Assembly (NCBI GenBank): GCA_947044405.1
Contig: CAMRHE010000029.1
Coordinates: 1,077,001-1,141,000 of the forward strand
DNA from: Leptodactylus fallax
Taxonomy: Eukaryota > Chordata > Amphibia > Anura > Leptodactylidae
Length of the DNA: 64,000 bases
Direction: 5' to 3'
Shown in pieces: positions 49,476-61,075 of this stretch. The notes beneath the pieces are model-generated. The model was not told the origin of the DNA. It worked only from the letters and a program-made list of their open reading frames with translations, and made no database searches. Positions within the stretch are counted from its first letter, which is position 1. Every line of letters starts with the position of its first letter. The position numbers and the translations under genes were made by a program.

Positions 49476-49692
49476 CTAAAGGGATTTTCCCATAAACTTA
49501 ACCATATATAGATTTGTAGACAATTAAAAGTTAAACATTTTTGCAAATATAAATAATTAGAAATTTTGCAGAGTTTCAGAGAGAGATCACCATTAAGATG
49601 ATCAGAGAAAATCTTTAAAAGTCTGCAAAATTTTAAAATATTTTTATCTACAAATTTAAACATGGTTATGTTCATGGGAAAATCCCTTTAAA
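49476..49692. mobile_element. Foldback element, near-complete, about 217 bp
   Basis: Ends taaagggattttcccataaa and (inverted) tgggaaaatccctttaaa. The arms pair atatagatttgtagacaatt with tttttatctacaaatttaaa, and gagatcaccattaagatgat sits at the centre. A second copy of one arm and centre is at about 50560-50760 (ccactaagatagttagagaa ... gaatacccctttaag). Confidence 0.75.
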
Positions 49693-50559
49693 CTGTAACT
49701 AATAGTTTGCAAAAAAAAAAAAAAAATATATATTATATATATATATGTCACTTTATCTGAAAACATAACTCTTAGTACTCTCGGCCTGAACCTGAGCACA
49801 CAGCGCATTCGTGGGATTTGGATCTCGCTGAAGACAGCGGCGGCTGCTTATGCAGCGAAAAGGATGATGCAGACAACTAATCTACATGAAGGGGGCGTGA
49901 AGGAAAGGGCCAAGAGGCGGCATTCACGTATGACGCTGCTGTGTTCGGAGCACACGGGGCATGCCCTCTATGCTCCCTCAGCATCATTTACATATCTGAA
50001 AAAAAACAATATATTTCAAAATGGATATGAGCAGGATAACAACAGAGGAAGGACTAGAATTGCCTTTCTAAAGGCTATTCCAACATGTGTTTACTTAAAA
50101 AACTAAATTTCAAATGATAGACTCTCTTTAAAGCTAACATTATTGGCGTTCACATGCCACCAGGAAAGCAGTTCTAGCTGAGACAAAAGATATCACCAGT
50201 TGAAGACACAGATGGAAAAGGGAGCAGCATATACATACATATAAGTATTGTGTATTCAACTGGTTTTGTCAAACTGGAACTCTGATCTTGGCAATATACG
50301 AAAGCCAAGATTCTCAGCTTCAATATGACAGCAGAAATAGTTATACTACCCATTCTTGGTAGTATAAAGCCTGAGATGCAGATATATAAAATTGATCTGA
50401 TCCTCAGAGATCCAGCCCTACAGAAACAAGCACTGACCTGTACACACAGACAGCATTTACACACTGCGTACCTAGAAGCGGAGGCAACTGAGAAACGGGA
50501 GCATAAAGAAGGGCCAGAAAGATTTCAATGCAGAATTTTTAAACGAGCCAAAATTTGAC

Positions 50560-50760
50560 AAGTCCAGACCAAAGAAAGTTTCTGCATTTGTGGTCGTATC
50601 CATTGGCAACTGATCAAGACCACAGACTGTCACCACTAAGATAGTTAGAGAAAATCTTTAAAACTGCAGAATTTTTAACTACTTATATTTGCAAAAATGT
50701 TTAACTTTTAATTATCTACAAATATAGATATGATTATGTTCTAGGGAATACCCCTTTAAG
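50560..50760. mobile_element. Half copy of the 49.5-kb foldback
   Basis: Shares gttagagaaaatctttaaaa, cagaatttttaactacttat, ttaactttttaattatcta-like tract and gaatacccctttaag with the element at 49476-49692. The left half is replaced by unrelated sequence (gtccagaccaaagaaagttt). Confidence 0.6.
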
Positions 50761-53253
50761 TACACAGACAAAACTTCCCATATTGATGTTTCCAGCTGTT
50801 GTCATCCCAGCTGATTGAAAATATACCATAGGGACAGTACCTCATATTAGTAGAAATTGTAGTAAACAGAATGATTTTTTTAAAGCAATCCACAACCCAA
50901 CAGGATGGATCCATGGAGAATTATGATAGTGAGGAAATACATAATATTATACCAACCACTAATGCATAAAAATAACTGAAAGATATGATGAATATATGAA
51001 AATACACAATGAAAAGCACAATTCTACTGAACTGGATAAATATAGTTCTTTGTGATTTGACACTTTCATAGTTTTTGTCACGTTTTTTTGTCGCACTTTT
51101 TATCGTGGTTTTTGCAGTGTTTTTTTGCTCCTGCAAACTGTATGGACCTGGTAACTTCCCTTTAAAAAAAATGCGTCAAAAACCGAGTAAAAAAAAAAAA
51201 AACGCATCGCTTTTTTCCTCCTCCCATTGATTTCAATGGGTTTTTCAAGGGGGAGTACACCTGAAGATCGGTCATATCGCTTTTTTTTTCCTCTAGCTGA
51301 AACAAATCAGCTAGAGGATAAAACTGCTACTGACTCCACTGAAATGAATGGGAGGCGTTTTTTGAGGCGGATTCCGCCTCAAAATCAGCCTGCAAAAAAG
51401 TTTAATAGGGATTATTTACAGTTTAATGTAATAAAACAAAAGTTTATTTTACATGACCCAGTCCTAGGTCCTCTCCTTCCCAACAAACTACAGTTCATTT
51501 ACAAAAAATGTCACAATACAAAAGATCATTTAGTTAGGCGTTGTATAAAAACAGAATAAAAAAACAAAAACAAAAAACAAAACAAAAAAAAAAAAAGTGA
51601 AAAAAAAAAATTATAGATCTAACCTTGGGCCATCTAACTCCAGGTCACCAATAAAGAATTTGAAACAGAGAGATGTATAACACTTTAGAGAAGTGTCCTT
51701 GCAGACTCTACTACATACCGATGACCTTTGTGAAGTGAAGACCAGAACTAAGGAACACATTCGAAATATTAAAAAATATATATATATAATAAAATTGAAC
51801 TACCCACTTCAAAGTCGTCCACTTCAAAGCTCTCTATAAGAGTTGAAATTTCAGGATATCAAAATAGTTTAAAAAAAATTGAGAGAGATGGAGATCTAGT
51901 TAAAAAAAAAAAAAAGATCTCTGAGAATCCTTTTGGATTTATACTGTGGCCACTTCAGTTCCAAAAGGGTTTAAATGTAGATTTTGAGATTAAGCCACGT
52001 TTAGACTAAATGTACCTTGGATACTTTTGTATCCCATCCACGATAATCCATTTAGTTCTCATCATCATCATCTCTTTATCTGGTTATGCTTTCACTATGT
52101 AGGTTTTATTTTATTTTATCCCACCTGGTCTAGTGGAGGGGCACGTTACTGCCATTCCGGGACATCCCACAATACTGCATACATGCATAGTTTTCTTATG
52201 AAAGGGGTTCTCTCCATTATGTATATTTATTTACTATAAGAAGATATTTAGGTAACATATATGTATGGGGTTGTGGAGTAGCTTAGTATAAAAATAGTGG
52301 ACTGGGGTCTGGAAGAAGGGCAAAACTTGAGTTGGTTATTGGCATGGACGTCTGTGTGTCCTTATTTGAATATTTTATGATCTGGGACTACTGGGACTTC
52401 CATTATTTTCATTTTGGGGGGAAGGGGAGAAGAATCAAGATAAGTGTTATCTGCGACAATTGTTGTGGCTAATGTGAACTGCCACCTCTTGGAGGAGTGA
52501 CTACCAGGTAACCATCTTTTCTTTTTACTTTAAAGATAAGTCCTTGCTTTTGTGCCTGGTTTTATGTACTTTAATAGTGTTACAGAGGTCTGACCGCCAC
52601 CTATATTTAGTGCAGCATAGCAGGATGTCCATCATATGGTCTTTTCAATGTTTTGCATGTTTACATAGTGTTGCATTAAAAAAAAATAACTCAAGTTCAC
52701 CTCTGATGTCCCATCAAATCCCTTTGGTTGGCAGCACACTTTAATGAAATGTGCCAGGTTTCTTTGCTCAAGCATTTCCCACCTGTATAAGATTTAGAAG
52801 TATATTCCACCAAGGGTTACGATCAATTACTCCTAGAACACCTGCTCCCACACAACCAACAGAAGAACACAAATCTATGGTTGTAAATGTTAACAAGAAA
52901 CCTACATCTCTGCTGCTGTAGAATTATACAGATGATATTTGTATTCACTGACCAACCCAAGTTGTATAGCCAGCTATGCTTCCTATTGTTTGATTTTAGA
53001 TAAAGCGCTTACCAGTAAGTCATACGATCCATGTCCCACTTCCTTGACTATGAGTATTCAGTCTATAATGTATATTTCTTATCAGCATCTGATTTAGTTT
53101 AGCAGGGGCTCCATGTTACACATACATGATGCTATTTATACCAGATACCTATGCTGTACCAGTTTTCAGGTTTAGAACCTGTGTAAACAGCAATGATCTT
53201 ATACATTAGCCCACATTTACCAAAGCTGTCTGTTATTTAGATCATGCAAACTT

Positions 53254-53480
53254 ACCCCATATTCACACAACAGTGAAGATAGGCCGCCTGGCGGACGTTT
53301 TGTTAACAGATCTCACATGGCTGCCTTAATATTTATTCATGTGAATGGGGCCTGTTGACATGACCGATATTTGAGGGATATATGAGAGATCTGTGAAAAC
53401 AAGACCCCCACCTTGGGTGTACTGCGGGCATAGTCCATTTTTTACAGCCGTTTTCACCCACAGTTGTGTGAATGTAGGCG
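53254..53480. mobile_element. Foldback element, family G (ttcacac...gtgtgaatgtag ends), nested
   Basis: Starts ccatattcacacaacagtga and ends acccacagttgtgtgaatgta. It splits a host repeat whose two parts are at 53205-53253 and about 53560-53745 (cacatttaccaaagctgtct ... gcctcagtaaatccagacct). Confidence 0.65.
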
Positions 53481-54477
53481 TAGTCCCATCAGTCACAAGA
53501 TGGCAACTGCCTAGAAGTTAGAGACGCTACTCTTTTTTTTAAGCCAACTCTTAGTCAATATTAAAAATTGGGGCCTTTTAGGACTGGACCAAGCCACACC
53601 TTATGGTTTTGAGACTTGTCTAGCAATGCACAAGCATCAGCTCTTTTTGGTACAAATCAGTGATACATTTCTTTAAATTGATTTAAACCAAACAGAAGGT
53701 GCAACTTACACCAAAATTCGGGCGCTAGGCCTCAGTAAATCCAGACCTTAGTTAATAATGGGATGGTTCTCCATAAACCAAGGAGAGCTGCAGCAGAGTG
53801 TGGCTGCCATATACTTCCATCTGCAAAACTTTCACTTCTTTCTTCAAATGGGAAGTTGCAGCAATGTGAAGTTTTTTAGGTAGTCACAATTATTCATAAT
53901 TAACCCACTGTAAACTATAACAAAAACTGAACTCAGAACTACTGGGTAGAAATTGTGGAGAGTGCACTTGAGCTGCATGTTACAATCCATATCACCGCAA
54001 GTTATAATGGAGACTCCTTGATAAAGACTTCCGTCCACTGCTTTATCGGATGTATTTTCTATGATCACTGCACGGCTTTGCTTCACCCGTCAGCTCTCAG
54101 TAATGTGCTCCAACAGTTTAGACAGGAGAAGGGTAATATTTTCAGAAAGTTCTTTCTGTGCAAATTCAGAGTACTCTCCTTAGGCTGAATTCACATGACT
54201 ACAATCCTTCCATATTATATGGACCATATTACAGCTGGTCTAATGACCCAAACTAGCAACATCATTAGACCTGTGGCTAGGACAATATATGCAACTATGT
54301 TTCAGTTCGTATAATATGGACGCATTATAGCCATGTCAACTATCCTAAGAGTGTATTTAGACATTGAGGTTGACCTTACAATGGTTGGTTTACAGATGCC
54401 AGAGGAGCCAGAACATGAACTCGCAGCTCTTTTTATGATCTAGTTTACAGCATGTCATAATGAATATTCTGCTTTTT

Positions 54478-54600
54478 TTCAGAGCCGCGGAGTCAGACAT
54501 TTCCAACTCTCTGACTCTTATATTTATCCAATTCAAGTTTCCACTCCTTCATAAATGGCTGATTGTTTATTGGATAAATTCTCATGTATAGTAAAGTAAG
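54478..54600. repeat. Dispersed repeat, family F, partial
   Basis: Contains cagagccgcggagtcagaca, ctctgactcttatatttatc and cttcataaatggctgattgt, recognisable against the 13.4-kb copy but more diverged. Confidence 0.55.
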
Positions 54601-54959
54601 AGACCTTAGATGCAGAGATACTTCGTCACTAATCTTTTCTGGCCAAGGTGGTGAGAAAAGGGACAGCATTGTGCCAGATGAAGGGGCCGCTCACACAACG
54701 GAAAGCAAAAAAGGAATTTAAGGCAGTCTTCAGCCTCTGATTCCTCTCCAAATTCCAGCCCTGAGCCTTCTGACATTGGTTTACTCACTGACTAGTTTCA
54801 GAAACAATGGGGTAAATCAACCATGGCATACAGGGCAAGATCAGGCAAGACTTTTCTTGTTTCAGTGTCCTGAAGAAAGAAGCATCTGTCACTGCCTCCC
54901 ATTGAAAACAATTGGAATCTGCCTCAAAATCAGCTCCAAATTCTTTCATGTGAACGTAG

Positions 54960-55277
54960 TCTTAAAGAGGTTATCCAGCATCATTTTTTTTTTTTTTTTA
55001 ATTAGGTCGGGGGAGGTGAAAAAAAAAAAATATTAAAAAAACCCATACTCACCTGCCCGCAGTCTAATCCTGCTGCTCGGCTGTCTTCTTTTGCCAGAAG
55101 TTCTCGCTGGCTGTGACATCCCGTGTCATTCAATGAGGCCAATCACGTGTGGCGGGGACCTCCGCCAGAAGAAAACAATGGAGCTGCAGGACCGGACCGT
55201 GCTGGGAGACACCGGAGCACCGGAGATAGGCGAGTATGTTTTGTTTTTTTTTTAAATTTTTTTCACCTCCCCCAGCC

Positions 55278-55318
<41 letters not shown>

Positions 55319-55345
55319 ATCTCCTGGACAACCACTTTAAGCTAT
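54960..55345. mobile_element. Palindromic element, family E, with AT microsatellite
   Basis: Ends aaagaggttatccagcatca and ctggacaaccactttaa; inner arms aattaggtcgggggaggtga and tcacctcccccagcctaa. The core includes ccagaagttctcgctggctg, gaggccaatcacgtgtggcg and ctgcaggaccggaccgtgct. The right arm has expanded into a (AT)n tract at 55279-55314. Related copies are at 57.2 and 58.6 kb. Confidence 0.75.
55279..55314. repeat. (AT)n microsatellite
   Basis: Uninterrupted AT dinucleotides within the right arm of a family E palindrome. Confidence 0.9.
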
Positions 55346-55612
55346 ATTCATGTGATTAAAAAAACAGCATTAAATTCAATTCAAGTGAAAGGGGGCTATT
55401 CACATAACTGTTATTTTGACGGCCAATTGTAATGGACCGTCAAAATATAGGTCATGTCCTAGTTTTGTCTGTTTTCAAGGACCCCTCCATACACTAAAAT
55501 GTATGGTGGATTCATGAAAAAGGATGCCCCTCGGGTGCAAGATGGCTGTGAAAAATGGACATTTTTCACAGCCGTTTTGCATCTCGCTTGTGTGAATGTA
55601 GCCTTAGACAGA
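55340..55612. mobile_element. Foldback element, family G copy
   Basis: Starts taagctatattcatgtgatt and ends cttgtgtgaatgtagcctta. The centre has ttgacggccaattgtaatgg / accgtcaaaat and gatggctgtgaaaaatggac / atttttcacagccgtttt hairpins. Related arms are at 27.49, 42.27, 53.25 and 56.34 kb. Confidence 0.7.
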
Positions 55613-56264
55613 CAGAACAAGAACCTATCCAGAAAACGACTGGCAATGTCTAGAAACAGTGTCTGGAGCTTCAAGAAGAGTTAAAAGAGGTAAATATGTC
55701 CTAGTGGTGTCAGAATCCATTAGACAGGACTGTGCTGATGCTAATAAAACAGAATCATGGCTGAGGGAACATCTGCCGCCTCTTACAAATAAGGATTACA
55801 GGCTACAGCAAGGATGAATCCAGGGCCGAACCATGCTACAGAGACACCTCAGGCTAGAGAAAGAGATAGCAGCCTAGTCTATGGAGCTGAGGAGCAGACC
55901 AGGCACAGACAGTAGCAGAATCCTCCCCTAACATACGAAAAAATCCATAAGAGGGGAGCGGATCACAAAAAAAGAGGCATCAATACCACGAGACAATATT
56001 CCAACAAGACCAGCAGATGTAACATTAGCAATAGATAGAAGCTTCTTTAGTATATCAGTATATCTATATTAAGTAGGGGCCTTAAATTGATAGATCACAA
56101 CATACTGAATATTTATATGATTAAATGCCTAAACTTTCCTAAATTCCTATGAAAGTAAAAGTGTAATAAGCTAAGCATCTAATGCCTTAGAATACAATAT
56201 GAAAAATATAGGATATTTCATAACTGAACTTTGAAGCCAGAGTGGCAGTCAGTACCTTTCTAGC

Positions 56265-56325
56265 AACTTCAACTCTGACCAAATATGACACCGACTCCAC
56301 AGCCGAGTCCACAGCCCTGCTTTAT
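56265..56325. repeat. Dispersed repeat, family F, terminal fragment
   Basis: Only the end acaccgactccacagccgag, tccacagccctgct is left, in the opposite orientation to the 13.4-kb copy. Confidence 0.55.
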
Positions 56326-56339
56326 TAACTAAGAAGCCT

Positions 56340-56490
56340 TTAAGCTATACTCACACAACAGTGAATTATGGCCATGTGACATATGTTTTTTTAGCGGATG
56401 TCACACAGCAATATTAAATTCAATGTCAGTGAATGGGGGCTATTCACATGACCATTATTTTATCATCAAAATTTAGGTCATGTCCTATTT
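56340..56490. mobile_element. Foldback element, family G, left part
   Basis: Starts taagctatactcacacaaca, with gtcagtgaatgggggctatt and tatcatcaaaatttaggtca. It breaks off at the start of the L1/Tx1-like ORF2 fragment, so the LINE probably inserted here. Confidence 0.6.
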
Positions 56491-57180
56491 TTGTCGATAC
56501 ACAAAACCTCCTGAAGCCAAGACCACACAGAGAGGGGGCGTCTGGGATTTCCACAATCTAGGGATAACGGACCTTGCAGCCACTAGTAGGAAACCTATGA
56601 GTTTACGAGTATGCTTCCTAATTTTACACGGAAAGATGGAGAGGAGCAGGATTATCGTCCAGAGCGACGCCAGTGACTGTCCGAATAATATGCCAGACCT
56701 CTGACCAAAAGGGGCGTAGGAGTGTACATCCCCACCAGACGTGCGCCATCGTGCCCCGGTCAATATTACATCTCCAGCATCGATCCGAGGTGGAGGGATA
56801 GATCTCATGGAGGACAGACGGAACTCTGTACCATCGAGAGAGGATCTTATAGTTTGTCTCCTGTGCCTTACAAGACATGGAGAACTTGTGGCACACCTGA
56901 AAAGCCGATGACTACACGTCTGGCGAGAACGAGACCCCAGTTCTCTCTCCCAGCTACCCGTGTATGCTGGCATACAGTCAGCGGAGTCCTCCCTTAGCAT
57001 GCCGTAGATAAGTGAGACAGTATGAGCTGGAATATGGGATGAGAGGCACAAGCGTTCAAAAGGCAATAACTCCCTATGGAGGTCATGTGATGTCTTGAGA
57101 GTGGCATAGAAATGGGAAATCTGGTCATATTGCCAGTGGGAGGCAGCAGAGTCAGGATCTGAACTGGAGAGAGCAATTCA
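56490..57180 (-). pseudogene. L1/Tx1-like LINE ORF2 C-terminal fragment
   Basis: On the minus strand the sequence reads LLPFERLCLSSHIPAHTVS, LIYGMLREDSADCMPAYTG and WERELGSRS in one frame. It then shifts near 56890 to NYKILSRWYRVPSVLHEIYP and DRCWRCNIDRGTMAHVWWGC with LLRPFWSEVW, and shifts back near 56640 to LIGFLLVAARSVIPRLWKSQ. The Cys/His cluster CWRC...HVWWGC and the ending VAARSVIPRLW are typical of the C-terminal end of L1-group ORF2 proteins in fish and frogs. Two frameshifts make it dead. Flanking sequence on both sides belongs to foldback families, so it seems to have landed among them. Confidence 0.82.
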
Positions 57181-57189
57181 GAGCGAAAA

Positions 57190-57605
57190 TATTATTTTTT
57201 AATTAGGCTGGGGGAGGTAAAAATAAATAAATAAATAAATAAATAATATCATACTCACCCAGGTGCTCCGGTGTCCTCCCAGCACGGTCCGGTCCTTCTG
57301 CTCAGCTGTCTTCTTGCAGTGAAATTCCTGGCCGGCTGTGATGTCCTGGGTCCCTTCCGTTAAAGCCACTGATTTGCCTCAGTGGTCATGTGACCGCTGA
57401 GGCCAATTAGTGGCCTCAGCAGCCACAGGAAGGGACCCGGGGACGTCACAGGCAGTGACATCCCCAGGTCCCTTCCTTAGGCCACCAACTGGCCTCAATG
57501 GTCACGTGTGGCGGGGACTTCCTCCGGATGACAACAATGGAGCTGCAGGACAGGACTGCGCTGGGAGGCATCAGAGCACCGGGGACAGGTAAGTATGTAT
57601 TCTTT
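57190..57605. mobile_element. Palindromic element, family E copy with AAAT microsatellite
   Basis: Starts aattaggctgggggaggtaa followed by an (AAAT)n tract (57220-57247) and gtgctccggtgtcctcccag, cggtccggtccttctgctc. The middle is a large hairpin (ctgaggccaattagtggcct, gcctcaatggtcacgtgtgg). It ends gcaccggggacaggtaagta; the outer right arm is missing. Confidence 0.7.
57220..57247. repeat. (AAAT)n microsatellite
   Basis: About seven AAAT units within the left arm of a family E palindrome, at the position matching the AT tract of the 55-kb copy. Confidence 0.85.
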
Positions 57606-58234
57606 TTATTTTATACTGTGGAATACCCACAGGGCAAAGCTGCCAGTAACTAGAAGGGAGGAAGTGATGACCTGGAGATAAACAGCACCACTCCTCATTT
57701 CACTAGCATGAGGTATTTAATAAGTCCAAAGGTGGAGAGCAATAAACAAAGTGATTTACATTTTCTTTTGAACAATGCCAGAAACAGAGCAGGAAATATT
57801 CTATATAAGGTAAAACTAAATTTTCTCTTGCTACTTAGCTAGAACTGCAGAAATGATACCAGCCATTTCACATTATAGTCAACTGGTTCCTATAACCATG
57901 TTCCTCCAGTTATAAATCACATTATACCATTACACATCATTACTTGCCATCAGTATAGCTGGAAACTGAATGTCAATAAACCCTATAGTAGCACCAAGGT
58001 AAGATCACATATGGTAAGCACAGCATAGCCGCGATATGACTCCAAAAATTCAGTTTTCCCATAAATCAGTGCGTTTTTTCATACTGATTGTTAATGACTA
58101 CACGGTTCTGTGGGTACGCAGTAGTTTTACCCATACCTAAGAAATGATCTGTGGCAAACCTCAGCCATGCTGTAGTTACTCCATGTGTCCGTACCCTATG
58201 AGCCTGCCAGTCTAGTAGTCAGAAGGAGCAGGAC

Positions 58235-58560
58235 ACACAGCAGAGAGGATGATTCATCCCCAGTCAGAGATGGGACCAATTCTGGCTTGATTCAGAGTCG
58301 GGAAAAAAGAAAAAAAAATTACCATCTCCAACTCCAGCTTCTAAATAAAACAATTTATTATACTTAAATCATATTCTACAATTATTAATATTGTATAACT
58401 AATAAGAGGCATAGTCTGTTACATATTTACTTTCAATGAATTAGAGGATCTTTAGTGTTTCTGATTGACCATGGCTGTCAGCCATTTGAGTCAGAGAAGG
58501 AGTCAGAGTCAGTGGTTTGGCCTACTGACCCCACAGTCCTCGCCATCCGTACACTACAAA
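58235..58560. repeat. Dispersed repeat, family F, full-length copy 1
   Basis: A roughly 320-bp unit: ctggcttgattcagagtcgg, then ccaactccagcttctaaata, cattctacaa-like AT-rich centre (tattaatattgtataactaa), gaccatggctgtcagccatt and ggcctactgaccccacagtc. The same order and orientation recur at 60.74 kb. Confidence 0.75.
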
Positions 58561-58624
58561 CTGGATTTTGCAAATTATGGCGACATAGCCCTACAAAGAA
58601 CTTAGGTAACAGCTCATTTACATA

Positions 58625-58937
58625 AAGGGGGTTGTCCAGGCTAAAAGGTAATTTTTTAAATTAGGCCGGGGAGGTCGCGGTCCGGTCGTGCAGCTCTGTT
58701 TTCTTCTGGAGGAAGTCCCCACCACATGTGACCGCCAAGGCCAATCAGCACCCTAAGGGAAGGACAAGGGACGTCACTACTTGTGATGTCCCCAGGTCCC
58801 TTTCTTAGGCCACTGATTGGCCTCGGTGGTCACATGTGGTGGGCACGTCCGCCAGAAGAAAACAACAGAGCAGGACCGGACCGCGACCTCCCCAGGCCTA
58901 ATTAAAAAATTAACTTTTAGCCTGGACAACCCCTTTA
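58625..58937. mobile_element. Palindromic element, family E, near-perfect 313-bp foldback
   Basis: The left arm aaagggggttgtccaggcta and aattaggccggggaggtcgc has its reverse complement at gcgacctccccaggcctaat and agcctggacaacccctttaa. Pairing continues inward through tccggtcgtgc / accggaccgcg, ttttcttctggaggaagtcc / acgtccgccagaagaaaaca, and gaccgccaaggccaatcagc / ctgattggcctcggtggtca, to the centre near 58780. It is the most symmetrical copy in the window. Confidence 0.85.
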
Positions 58938-59095
58938 ATGTAAATGAGCGGTCAATCAGCGACTTCACCAGAAGGTACTTCCGCAAAAGTAGACAGCCGA
59001 GCAGCAGGACCAGACCACACTGGGAGGACATCGGAGCACTGGGGACAGGCGAGTATGTCTTTTTTTTTGTTTTCACCTCCCCCAGTTAAAAAAAA
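58938..59095. mobile_element. Family E right-half fragment
   Basis: Contains gcagcaggaccagaccacac, tgggaggacatcggagcact, ggggacaggcgagtatgtct and a final cacctcccccagttaaaaaa arm, all shared with family E right arms. It abuts the complete copy at its left. Confidence 0.6.
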
Positions 59096-59120
59096 TTCAA
59101 TATTTTACCGTAGCTAAACT

Positions 59121-59235
59121 TTAAGGTTGAGGCCTCACGTTGAAGAAAAGCTGCTTTTTATTGTTGCAGATTTTGCTGTGTTTTTTTGAGTCAAACTTAA
59201 GAGTGGCTTCAAAAGTAATGGGAAACATAACGGAA
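59121..59235. mobile_element. Foldback MITE, family A, half copy
   Basis: Left arm only: aaggttgaggcctcacgttg, then gctgctttttattgttgcag and gtttttttgagtcaaactta. It breaks off where another foldback (59241-59590, aaaggggtttctgggc ends) begins, which suggests truncation by that insertion. Confidence 0.65.
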
Positions 59236-59239
59236 GTAC

Positions 59240-59260
59240 CTAAAGGGGTTTCTGGGCAAA
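59240..59260. repeat. Junction of two foldback elements
   Basis: The family A arm stops within a few bases of this point and a 'taaaggggttt' terminus starts. The order implies that the second element inserted into the first. Confidence 0.4.
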
Positions 59261-59592
59261 AAAAAGGGAAGGGCGTAAAATATAAAGTGTTACTTCCCTC
59301 TTCTTGGTCACTGGCCTCAGTAGTCATGTGCAGTAGTCAGGTACGTCACTGCTGCAGTAATAAAGACACTGCTATGATTACGTATCCAACTACATGTCCG
59401 CTGAGGCCCGTGACTGGCTGCAGAGGACATGCAGTGGGACTACCAAAGCCATCAATGGACTGCCATAACTGGAGAAGGTGAAGAGGATTGGGCCCTGTCC
59501 CTAAGGTAGAATGGCGAAAAAGAGATGACACTTAATTTCACACCTTTCTCTGCCCTTAGCTATTTTTTCCTCCAATAAACCCCTTTAATAAG
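59240..59592. mobile_element. Foldback element with aaaggggtttctgggc end
   Basis: Ends aaaggggtttctgggcaaaa and (reverse) ttttttcctccaataaaccccttta. Internally catgtccgctgaggcccgtg pairs with gactggctgcagaggacatg. It truncates a family A half copy on its left. Confidence 0.6.
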
Positions 59593-60739
59593 AAGAACTA
59601 CAGCATTAAAAGTCAAGGTTAAAAAAAAAAATCTACTATTAGTAACATGCTGTAATGTGATGTAGATTTCCTCAGAGACAGTACTAATGATACACCATTA
59701 CAAAGTATGTATAAGTATCTGAAGATGAAAACATTGAAGTATTCAATATTCAATATTTCTGGCCTGAATTAAAATAAAATTGTTATTAGTGGGATCGTGG
59801 TTACAATATTACTCTGGTCTGATGAGGAAAGTACAGCAGAAATCTAGCATAAGTACTAAAGCTGATGCATCTAAAGGCAAAATTTTAATAAAGTTTGCAA
59901 ACTGCCAGAACCCAGATAAGTGTTGTTATCCACAGTGATCATAGAGACAGGACTCCAGTAACTAGACAACTAAATAACTCAGCCTCTTTCCTGCTGATAC
60001 CACGAAAAAATGATCCATATTTACTAAAAGTGGACATACCCTATTGTAAACTGTCAACTTACATGTATGTATATAAGCACCTTAAAGGGAAACTTGGTAT
60101 CAAAGATCATCATCATCATACCTTTAGACAGTCTAAGAGATGCACCATTTTCTTGAAAAAGCCATTTTTAGAAATATGCAAATGAGGCTCAAGTGAAGTG
60201 GGGGTGTTTCATCGACCCCTGGCAGCAGTTTATCTTTCAGAATAAAATTATGGGTATGCTAAAATCCATCTGTCTGACCCTTCCTTCTCCAGACATCTGC
60301 GATAGAGTGAGATTTGAGAGGCCGCCATATACATTAGATAAATGGCTGGAAAATAAAAAGCTTCCCTGTACATTCCCTGCACTGGATAAGCTTATTCACT
60401 AACATATATATATATCCCCCAGTCCCCCATTACCCCCATTCATTGATTTGCTGGATCCAGAAGTCTATGCACTCTTCCTCCACTACCTATGGTCTGAGCA
60501 TCACTCTGCTCCGCTCTACCCCTGCTACTTGTATATACAGTAGACTGGGTTCAGTCAAGTGACTGAGGGTTGTTGAACCAGCAGGAGACGCTGAGAAATA
60601 AGACTTCTGGTCCCCCTCTGCACACCTAAGAAAGTAGACAACGAGGGATCAGCATATATATTAGTAAGCATATCCAGCGCAGGGAATGTACTGATAAATG
60701 TTTTATCTCCCTGTATAATCCCTTTAAATGCTTATAAAT

Positions 60740-61075
60740 ACCAGGGCAGTGGAATAGGAGTCAGGAGCAATTCTGGGTGGAGTTGGAAAAACAGTTACTG
60801 ACTCCGACTTCAAAATAAAATGATGAGTTATTTTTAATTATATTATACAATTCTCATCAATATTGTATAATTAATTAGATGTATAGTTTGATACATATTT
60901 ACTTCCATAGGAATTCAATCATTGGCTTTTTAATGAATTAGAAGATCTTTACTATTTCTGACTGGCCATGGCTGTCAGCCATTTAGGAAGGAGTCGGAGT
61001 CACAGTCAGGATGTAGAAAAATAGAGAAAAGTCAGACTCGGTGGTTTGGACCACTGACTCCACAGCCCTGATACA
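60740..61075. repeat. Dispersed repeat, family F, full-length copy 2
   Basis: Direct repeat of the 58.24-kb unit about 2.5 kb away: ccgacttcaaaataaaatga, tcatcaatattgtataatta, gtttgatacatatttacttc, ggccatggctgtcagccatt, then tttggaccactgactccaca and gccctgat. It carries a 23-bp insertion-like difference (aggaattcaatcattggctt). Confidence 0.75.

Noticed and set aside
56485..57066. 193-codon minus-strand open frame taken as one protein
   Set aside because: Only its two ends read as LINE ORF2; the middle is in the wrong frame, where another frame carries the conserved CWRC and HVWWGC motifs. It is a frameshifted LINE fragment.
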